Source: Sporanaerobium hydrogeniformans (lineage in GTDB: Bacteria > Bacillota > Clostridia > Lachnospirales > Cellulosilyticaceae). From it: a stretch of 64,000 nt of DNA. The translations under genes were made by a program, and so were the position numbers. Position 1 is the first letter of the stretch, and every line of letters starts with the position of its first letter. Below are positions 57,658 through 64,000 of this stretch, piece by piece. The notes below the pieces were generated by a model. It was not told the DNA's origin. It saw only the letters and a list, made by a program, of their open reading frames with translations, and did not search any database. The DNA is taken from NCBI RefSeq assembly GCF_002735925.1, contig NZ_PEDL01000003.1, forward strand, positions 124,001-188,000, written 5' to 3'.

Positions 57658-59329
57658 TTGGTACCCAAAAAAACAAAGAGCAAATTGCGCATCATTCCAC
57701 TGGGAGGACTTGGGGAAATTGGAAAAAACATGACGGTATTTGAATATGAAGAAGATATTTTCGTCGTTGATTGTGGCTTAGCTTTTCCAGAGGATGAAAT
57801 GTTGGGGATCGATTTAGTTATACCAGATATTACGTATTTGGTGAAAAATAGTCAAAAGGTAAGGGGAATTGTTCTCACTCATGGGCATGAGGATCATATT
57901 GGGGGGTTACCTTATATTTTACAAGAGTTAAATGTCCCACTTTATGGTACTAAGTTAACTCTTGGTTTAGTTGAAAACAAATTGAGAGAGCATAATTTAT
58001 TACGTTCTACAGAGCGCATCAATGTCAGTCCAGGAGAAACGATTGCTTTAGGAAAACATTTTAAAGTAGAGTTTATTCGCTCCAATCATAGTATTGCAGA
58101 TGCCGTAATGTTAGCTATTGGGACGCCTATGGGTGTTCTTATTCATTCAGGGGATTTTAAAGTAGATTATACACCTATTAGCGGTGCAACTCTTGATTTG
58201 CATCGTTTAGCAGAGCTAGGACGAAAAAAAAGTTTTAGCTTTAATGGCAGATAGCACCAATGTAGAGCGTCCAGGTTTTACTCAATCTGAAAAAATGGTA
58301 GGTCAAAAATTTGAAGATGTTTTTACGAATCATCAAGATAAGCGTATCATGGTTGCTACCTTTGCATCTAATGTAGACCGTGTACAGCAAATTATTAATG
58401 CAGCGGATAAGTTTAAGCGTAAAGTAGCAGTTATTGGACGTAGCATGAGTAATGTAGTAAAGACAGCAAGTGAATTAGGTTACTTATCCATTCCTGAAAA
58501 GATTTTGATAGATGTAAATGAAGTAAAGCGTTTTAAGGATGAGGAAATTGTTATTATTATGACAGGGAGTCAAGGAGAGCCTATGGCTGCTCTTTCACGT
58601 ATGGCTGCTTCTGAACATAAACAAATTGAAATCAAGCCCGGTGATGTAGTTGTTTTAAGTTCAACACCTATACCTGGAAATGAGAAGACTGTTTCAAAAA
58701 TAGTTAATGAATTGGCAAAAAAAGGGGCAAATGTTATTCGTGAAGATACACATGTTTCAGGTCATGCAGCACAAGAGGAACTAAAGCTTCTTCATGCACT
58801 TGTTAAACCTAAATTTTTTATCCCCGTACATGGTGAATACCGTCATTTACAAAAGCATGCAGAGTTAGCTATGGAACTAGGTATGAAACGTAATAATATT
58901 CAAATCTTATCTATTGGAGAAGTAGCTGAACTTACACAGGATACCTGTAAAATGGCAGGAACCGTTTCATCAGGTCAAGTCCTTGTAGATGGGTTAGGCG
59001 TAGGTGATGTAGGAAATATTGTACTTCGTGATCGTAAACATCTTTCACAAGATGGTCTCCTTATTGTCGTAATGACATTAGAAAAAGAATCGGGTTTTGT
59101 AGTAGCAGGACCAGATATTATTTCACGTGGTTTCGTCTATGTACGAGAAGCAGAAAATCTAATGGAAGAAGCTAAAGCAATAGTCCGTAAAGCATTAGAG
59201 CGATGTGAGCAAAAGCACATTGTAGAGTGGTCACAAATTAAAACCATTGTTAAAGATGATTTGCGTGAATTTGTATGGCAAAAAACAAAGCGTAGTCCAA
59301 TGATTTTACCCATTATTATGGAGGTTTAG
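57658..59329 (+). pseudogene. rnjA: Ribonuclease J, interrupted by a 1-base frameshift in an A8 run
   Basis: RNase J is the main 5'-3' exo/endoribonuclease of Gram-positive bacteria. Start TTG 57658 behind GGAGGTG. The first 190 residues have the beta-lactamase fold, LTHGHEDHIGGLPYIL and SNHSIADAVMLAI, and IHSGDFKVDYTP. After LAELGRKK the frame goes to stop at 58252-58254. The family sequence LALMADSTNVERPGFT continues in the next frame and is open to 59329, with GSQGEPMAALSRMA and PVHGEYRHLQKHAELA. Removing one A from the A8 at 58224-58231 gives about 556 aa, the size of B. subtilis RNase J1. A sequencing indel or transcriptional slippage are both possible; the intact remainder argues against decay. 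Confidence 0.88.
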
Positions 59330-59378
59330 TTTACCCAATAAAAGAAATTTAAAGAGATTATTGCTCTTGTTCATAAAT

Positions 59379-59416
59379 AAAAAGGTCATCCTTAGCTTAA
59401 AGAGGATGACCTTTTT
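59379..59416. terminator. Bidirectional terminator between rnjA and sigK
   Basis: Perfect 14-bp stem, arms 59379-59392 and 59403-59416, with AAAAA at one foot and TTTTT at the other. Ends both convergent genes. Confidence 0.88.
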
Positions 59417-59417
59417 A

Positions 59418-60078
59418 CTATTTCAGTAGTTCTTTATATAGTTTTTTAATTGCCTTTTTCTCAATACGTGAAACATAAGAACGTGAAATTCCCATTTCTT
59501 CAGCAATTTCTCTCTGGGTTTTTTCTTCTTCATCATTAAGGCCATATCTGAGCTCAAGAATTTTTTTTTTCACGTGGTTTAAGAAGGTGTTTAATTTGAT
59601 TGTAAAGCTTTTTTATTTCAATACCAAAGTCTACTTGATCAAAGATGGTATCATTTTCCGTACATAGAATATCCAGTAAACTAATTTCATTGCCTTCTTT
59701 ATCAATACCGATAGGTGCATGAAGGGAAGTTTCGTAACGTTGCTTACGTGTTGAACGGATACTCATTAAAATCTCATTTTCTATGCAACGAGCCGCATAG
59801 GTAGCAAGGCGTGTGCATTTGCTAGGATCAAAAGAGGTAATGCCTTTAATGAGACCTATTGTACCGATAGAAATTAGATCGTCCATATCATTATTAATAT
59901 TGCTGTATTTTTTAACGATGTGTGCCACCAATCTAAGATTGCGTTCGATTAATATATTTTTAGCCTCTTCATCCCCTTGTTCATAACGTTCCAAATAATA
60001 TTTTTCTTCTTCAGAAGAGAGAGGTTGAGGAAAAGAAGAGATGCTACTAAAGTAGGAAAAGCAAAAAAGAGGAAGCAT
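59418..60078 (-). pseudogene. sigK: Sporulation sigma factor SigK, frameshifted in an A10 run
   Basis: Late mother-cell sigma factor. ATG 60078 on the minus strand after GGAGGTG. Begins with a hydrophobic pro-sequence (LPLFCFSYFSSIS) that SpoIVFB normally removes, then FPQPLSSEEEKYYL. Region 2: LRLVAHIVKKYSN, DLISIGTIGLIKGI, LATYAARCIENEILM. Translation runs into a stop just after LKPREKK. In the neighbouring frame region 4 continues (LELRYGLNDEEEKTQREIAE, ISRSYVSRIEKKAIKKL) to a stop at 59418. One A too many in the A10 run (59561-59570) explains it; the restored protein is about 219 aa. No skin-type element interrupts it. Confidence 0.87.
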
Positions 60079-60113
60079 ATAAGGCACACCTCCACAAAAA
60101 AGGGCTCATTATT

Positions 60114-60141
60114 AGTGTATGAAGTTAAAGTAGAAATGGTG
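60114..60141 (-). promoter_or_regulatory. sigK promoter, sigma-E/sigma-K type
   Basis: On the minus strand CATACACTA (60121-60113) fits both the sigma-E -10 (CATACANT) and the sigma-K -10 (CATANNNTA) exactly. About 14 bases upstream is CACCATT, with the AC needed for a sigma-K -35. Start predicted near 60107, ~30 bases before the ATG. Agrees with known mother-cell control of sigK. Confidence 0.65.
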
Positions 60142-60257
60142 CCCGTACCTTTTAAAATTCATAATAATGCAGATGGTTATGTAAGATTTTATGAGTGGAT
60201 TAATTACAGAAAGTATCCAACACCTTAAAGAATGGTATATAAAAAATATGCATATTA

Positions 60258-60286
60258 TTGGCAATAGCTGCAAAATACTGTATAAT
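60258..60286 (+). promoter_or_regulatory. Probable promoter of the cas operon
   Basis: TTGGCA (60258-60263), 17-base spacer, TATAAT (60281-60286). Strong match. A start near 60293 would leave a ~190-base untranslated leader before cas3, unusually long for this window. Confidence 0.65.
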
Positions 60287-60480
60287 ATTATAAATATTTA
60301 ATTATTTTAGAATATATATAAAATTAACTAGTGTATATTAATTAGGCTTTATAAGAACACTTAATTTATTAATAATGATAAATAATATGAATAAGCATTT
60401 CTTACAAGAGAAATAGAATAAAATAAAGTCTATGTATTAAGAAGCCATTTTAGTATCTTAGAACATTAAGGGGAGATATT

Positions 60481-62670
60481 TTGGAATACTATGGTAGATC
60501 AGTTCAGCAGAAAGAAGAAATTGTATATCAATTTTTAAAAGATCATTTAAAAAACGTAGCGAGATTGTGCGAAGGTTTTGTAGAACCTATTTCAGCTCCA
60601 CAAATTGGTACAATATTAGGCTATTTACATGATGTGGGGAAATATTCTGATGATTTTCAAAGGCGCATACGAGGAGAAAAAATACGTGTGTCTCATGCAG
60701 ATGCAGGGGCTAGAATTCTTGAAGAATATTATATGCATACTAAGAATCCTCTATACCGATTATTAACTTATGTTGTTTATGGACATCATAGTGGATTACA
60801 TGACTATGGAACACCAGCAAAGGGAATGTGTAAACAACTAAAAATACCTAGTACAAATGTAAGTGCATGGAAAGAAGAAATAGGAGTATTACCAGCTATA
60901 AGCCCTCAAGATTTAAAGCTTCAGTTAAGAGGAAAGGAGGAATTTGTTGGTTTTACCTTACAGTTTTATACGAGGTTTTTATTATCTTGTCTAGTGGATG
61001 CTGATCGAATTGATGCACAAGATTTCCCTAATCTAGAAGCCACTAAAGCAATGGCTGTCAATACATCTATGGAAACGCTCAAAGAACGTTATGAGCAGCA
61101 TATGACAAGATTAGCAGCAAATGCAAGAGAATCTCATTTGAACCAAATACGAAAAGGTATATTAAAAAATTGTTTAGATAAAGGAAGGCAAAAAAAAGGA
61201 ATGTATTCCTTAACTGTACCAACGGGAGGAGGAAAAACATTATCCTCTTTAGGTTTTGCTTTAACACATGCCGTTGCTAATAAGCAAAAGAGAATTATTT
61301 ATGCCATTCCATTTACGAGTATTATTGAACAGAATGCAAGTGTATTTGCAGATGTACTAGGTAAAGAGCATATATTAGAACATCATAGCAATTATGAAAA
61401 TCCGTACAACAAACAAGAGGAACTTGTTAAATTTCAACTTGCTCAAGAAAATTGGCATGAGCCTATAGTGGTTACTACAAATGTACAGTTTTTTGAAACT
61501 CTCTTTTCACATAAGGCTACAAAGGTAAGAAAGCTACATAACATAGCACAAAGTATTATTATTTTAGATGAGATACAATCTTTGCCTAATAAATATATAA
61601 AACCCTGTCTAATGGCACTTAATGAATTAGTAGTGAATTATGGATGTACTGTGGTTTTGTGTAGTGCAACACAACCAGAATATCATAAAAATAAACTTTT
61701 CTTAGAAGAAGTGAATGTAGAAGAAATGATAGAAAATCCAAGCAAGCTGTTTGAAGAATTGAAACGTACAGAGGAGCATTATCTAGGGGAGCAGACTATA
61801 GAAGAAATAGCTTGTAAGATAAGAGCAGATAGACAAGCTTTATGTATTGTTAATACTAAGAAACACGCAAGAGAAATTTTTGAACGCCTAGAAGGAGAAG
61901 AAAACTGTTTTCATTTAAGTACTAATATGTACCCAAAACATCGCAAAACAATATTATCTAGTATACGTCAATTGCTAAAAGATGATAAACCATGCAAGGT
62001 AATAGCCACTCAGCTTATAGAAGCTGGAGTAGATATTGATTTCCCTATTGTATATAGAAGTATAACGGGGATAGATTCTATTGTACAGGCAGCAGGAAGG
62101 TGTAATCGAGAAGGGAAACTAGCTAAAGGATTAGTTTATGTATTTAAACCAGAAGAAGAGTATATCGGAAAGGAATATTTAGCCCTTACTGCAGGTATTG
62201 GAGAAATGATTTTAAATAAGGAAGAGGCTTTTCTAGATTTGCCTAGTATAAGCAAATATTTTACGTACCTATTTGATATAACGCATCAAAATCTAGACTA
62301 TTATCATATTCTCCAACTATGCACTGATGGTATACAAAACCCATACGATATTAGATTTAATTTTGAAGAAATATCTACAAACTTTAAGTTTATAGACAAT
62401 CAAGGCTATTCGTTGATTATACCTAATGAGGAGTCTGTCAATGAACTGCTAGAACAAGTGAGATTTACACATAGTGTACAAGCTATTGTTAGAAAACTTG
62501 CTTCCTATACAATATCTGTTAAAAGATATGAATTAGATGGGTTAAAAGAAGAAGGAGCATTAAGAATAGTAGAAGAAACCTTAATGGTATTAGATGATTT
62601 AAAGTTTTACAATGAAGATATAGGGTTAGTTATTAAGAAAGAGCAAGATGATTTTGACTATGTAATTTAA
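60481..62670 (+). CDS. cas3: CRISPR-associated helicase-nuclease Cas3 (type I-C)
   Basis: Degrades target DNA recruited by the Cascade complex. 729 aa from TTG 60481 with AAGGGGAGA upstream. N-terminal HD nuclease (about 1-215): LHDVGKYSDDFQ with HD near 50 and HADAGARIL. Helicase: Walker A VPTGGGKTLSSLGFA near 247, DEIQ in IILDEIQSLP near 364, SATQP, and motif VI QAAGRCNREG near 540. The cas5c and cas8c genes that follow place it in subtype I-C. Base composition does not differ obviously from neighbours. Confidence 0.95.
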   Translation: MEYYGRSVQQKEEIVYQFLKDHLKNVARLCEGFVEPISAPQIGTILGYLHDVGKYSDDFQRRIRGEKIRVSHADAGARILEEYYMHTKNPLYRLLTYVVYGHHSGLHDYGTPAKGMCKQLKIPSTNVSAWKEEIGVLPAISPQDLKLQLRGKEEFVGFTLQFYTRFLLSCLVDADRIDAQDFPNLEATKAMAVNTSMETLKERYEQHMTRLAANARESHLNQIRKGILKNCLDKGRQKKGMYSLTVPTGGGKTLSSLGFALTHAVANKQKRIIYAIPFTSIIEQNASVFADVLGKEHILEHHSNYENPYNKQEELVKFQLAQENWHEPIVVTTNVQFFETLFSHKATKVRKLHNIAQSIIILDEIQSLPNKYIKPCLMALNELVVNYGCTVVLCSATQPEYHKNKLFLEEVNVEEMIENPSKLFEELKRTEEHYLGEQTIEEIACKIRADRQALCIVNTKKHAREIFERLEGEENCFHLSTNMYPKHRKTILSSIRQLLKDDKPCKVIATQLIEAGVDIDFPIVYRSITGIDSIVQAAGRCNREGKLAKGLVYVFKPEEEYIGKEYLALTAGIGEMILNKEEAFLDLPSISKYFTYLFDITHQNLDYYHILQLCTDGIQNPYDIRFNFEEISTNFKFIDNQGYSLIIPNEESVNELLEQVRFTHSVQAIVRKLASYTISVKRYELDGLKEEGALRIVEETLMVLDDLKFYNEDIGLVIKKEQDDFDYVI

Positions 62671-62682
62671 GGAGGCTTAAAA

Positions 62683-63333
62683 ATGTATGGTGTTAAATTA
62701 AGGGTATGGGGAAATGGAGCATGTTTTACAAGACCAGAAATGAAAGTAGAAAGAGTAAGCTATGATGTCATAACACCTTCAGCAGCAAGGGGGATTATTG
62801 AAGCGATACACTACAAGCCTGCAATTAGATGGATTATTGATGAGATACAGGTTTTAAAACCTATTACGTTTTCTACTATTAGAAGAAATGAAGTAAGCTC
62901 TGTATTGTCTACAGCTCATGTTAATGCAGCCATAAAAGGGAAAAAGGCAATTTACATCAATAGCAATAAGGATAGACAACAACGTGCAACACTCCTGTTG
63001 AAGGATGTAGAGTATATTATTAAGGCACATTTTGAAATGACATCACAAGCAGGAGAGATGGATACACCGGAGAAACATTATAATATTTTCTTAAGGAGAG
63101 CAAGAGCAGGACAATGTTTTAATCAACCCTATTTGGGATGTAGAGAATTTCCAGCGTATTTTGAGTTAGTAGAAGATGAGAAGTATAAGCCAATAGAGGT
63201 TACAAAAGATTTAGGATGGATGCTTTATGATATTAACTTTAAAGATAATATGAAACCAGAATTTTTTAGAGCTCAGTTAGAGAATGGTGTTATTCGTATT
63301 CCTACTGAGTTACAAAGGAGGGTTAATAGTTGA
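62683..63333 (+). CDS. cas5c: CRISPR-associated protein Cas5c (Cas5d), crRNA endonuclease
   Basis: In type I-C, Cas5 replaces Cas6 and cuts the pre-crRNA, then caps the 5' handle. 216 aa. MYGVKLRVWGNGACFTRPEM and VERVSYDVITPSAARGIIEA are the Cas5c signatures, and FLRRARAGQCFNQPYLGCREF lies in the second half. AAGGAGG precedes the ATG, 12 bases after cas3. The stop overlaps the next start by 4 bases. Confidence 0.94.
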   Translation: MYGVKLRVWGNGACFTRPEMKVERVSYDVITPSAARGIIEAIHYKPAIRWIIDEIQVLKPITFSTIRRNEVSSVLSTAHVNAAIKGKKAIYINSNKDRQQRATLLLKDVEYIIKAHFEMTSQAGEMDTPEKHYNIFLRRARAGQCFNQPYLGCREFPAYFELVEDEKYKPIEVTKDLGWMLYDINFKDNMKPEFFRAQLENGVIRIPTELQRRVNS

Positions 63334-64000
63334 TTTTACAAGCACTAGAAGAATGTTATGACATTATGGTACAAGATAAACATTTTGAAGTAGCACCCTT
63401 TGGCTACTCAAAGGTTCTATGTAACTTTGCTATTGTGATTGATGAGGAGGGAAATTTTAAAACGATCTTAGATTTAAGAGAAGGAAAGAAAGGACAATTT
63501 CATACAGTTCCACTTCAAGATGGTAGGTCAAGTGGGATTAAACCCTATTTATTGTGCGATAAAAGTAAATATATAGTGGGTAAAGAAGCAGACTCTAAAG
63601 GAAAACTTGTTCAATATCAAGCCTATTTAGAAGCAATGTATGAGAAACATCAGCAAGTGTTTTCAGATTTTAAAAATAAAGGAATACAAGCAGTAGAAAA
63701 GTTTCTCATGAGAGTATTTGAAGGTGAAGAATTACTTATTCCCCCAAGTCATGATTGTTATAAAGGGTCATTGATGATTTTTAAATTAGAGGGTGAAGAA
63801 GGGTATATTCATGAAAATCTAGAGGTGAGGGATTATTGGGAAAAATACTCTAATAGTGCAGAAAATAGTGATAAAGAAAAGGTTATAGGGCAGTGTCTTA
63901 TTTCTGGAAAAGACAATGTTAAAATAGCCGATAAGCATACTTTAATAAAAGGAGTTATGGGTGCTCAAGCAGCTGGAGCGAGTTTATCGAGTATTAATAT
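63330..64000 (+). CDS. cas8c: CRISPR-associated protein Cas8c (Csd1), N-terminal part, cut by window end
   Basis: Large subunit of the I-C Cascade that recognises the PAM. TTG 63330 overlaps the cas5c stop (TTGA) and lies eight bases after AAAGGAGG. The frame is open to the window end (about 223 residues). It begins ILQALEECYDIMVQDKHFEVAPFGYS, given here in parts (LQALEECYDIM, VAPFGYSKV), and later shows GQCLISGKDNVKIADKHTLIKG with AQAAGASLSSIN, the family core. Missing downstream genes should be cas7c, cas4, cas1 and cas2. Confidence 0.92.
   Translation, partial: MILQALEECYDIMVQDKHFEVAPFGYSKVLCNFAIVIDEEGNFKTILDLREGKKGQFHTVPLQDGRSSGIKPYLLCDKSKYIVGKEADSKGKLVQYQAYLEAMYEKHQQVFSDFKNKGIQAVEKFLMRVFEGEELLIPPSHDCYKGSLMIFKLEGEEGYIHENLEVRDYWEKYSNSAENSDKEKVIGQCLISGKDNVKIADKHTLIKGVMGAQAAGASLSSIN

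Larger units (their letters stand above)
60088..60480. other. Intergenic region between sigK and cas3
   Basis: About 390 bases, very AT-rich after 60235. It holds the sigK promoter (minus strand), a doubtful 37-codon plus-strand frame (GTG 60115 to stop 60228) and the cas promoter. No CRISPR repeats, tRNA or insertion-sequence ends are seen. Confidence 0.6.

Noticed and set aside
59977-60228. 83-codon plus-strand frame across the sigK start
   Set aside because: Its first half is the complement of sigK codons and has no binding site; only the last 37 codons are outside sigK and are noted separately.
60397-60414. Small inverted repeat ATTTCT...AGAAAT before cas3
   Set aside because: Six A/T-rich pairs in very AT-rich DNA are expected by chance, and there is no T run or repetition.
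60234-60480. Search for CRISPR repeats or leader upstream of cas3
   Set aside because: No 30-37-base direct repeats with spacers are present; the array must lie elsewhere.

Overview
The window is a stretch of low-GC Gram-positive chromosome from an endospore-forming anaerobe, most likely a member of class Clostridia near Lachnospirales. This is inferred from gene content and order; no 16S gene is present. Supporting signs are strong AGGAGG-type ribosome binding sites, many TTG/GTG starts, an Rnf complex in the order C-D-G-E-A-B, sporulation genes (gpr, spoIIP, sigK), and the clostridial blocks mreBCD-mrdA-minCDE-rodA, rplU-prp-rpmA-obgE and hrcA-grpE-dnaK-dnaJ. Nearly all of the sequence is conserved core chromosome. 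The only clearly accessory system is a type I-C CRISPR-Cas operon that begins at the right edge and runs out of the window.

Layout. 1-5.5 kb: rRNA modification (end of an RsmF-like methyltransferase, RsuA), argF, serC-serA and a GHKL ATPase-like protein. 5.6-10.5 kb: complete rnfCDGEAB ion-pumping ferredoxin:NAD oxidoreductase operon. 10.5-12.2 kb: DUF4321 protein, Maf, RadC. 12.3-21.3 kb: cell shape and division (mreB, mreC, mreD, an oversized and frameshifted PBP2, minC, minD, minE, rodA), then mgsA. 21.3-30.2 kb: a small membrane protein where related genomes may carry spoIVFA/spoIVFB, a radical SAM pair, RNase G, an L21 leader-like element, rplU-prp-rpmA, obgE, yhbY, a nadD-yqeK fusion and rsfS. 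30.2-38.7 kb: a D,D-carboxypeptidase (minus strand), then comEA, a two-component system, a GerMN lipoprotein, comEC and holA. 38.7-44.5 kb: rpsT (minus), gpr, spoIIP, lepA, hemW. 44.5-49.4 kb: CIRCE-controlled hrcA-grpE-dnaK, then dnaJ. 49.4-54.7 kb: an unknown small membrane protein, prmA, rsmE, a CheY-like protein, a cysteine desulfurase with thiI, and a histidine-less HPr-like protein. 54.7-60.1 kb: mtaB, ireB, ruvX, DUF1292, a Fur-family regulator, RNase J and sigK. 60.5-64 kb: cas3, cas5c and the start of cas8c.

Three highly conserved genes (mrdA, rnjA, sigK) are each interrupted by a one-base change in an A run. In every case the correct protein resumes in another frame, so either the assembly has indel errors or these runs are sites of slippage. 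I found no tRNA, rRNA, insertion sequence or CRISPR array. Several proteins are unassigned: an 85-aa single-span membrane protein, a 79-aa membrane protein, and a doubtful 37-codon frame beside the CRISPR locus. I see no convincing wholly new system; the best leads are the frameshifts, the two-component system inside the competence block, the missing SpoIVF genes beside a pro-sigma-K gene, and the small unknown proteins.
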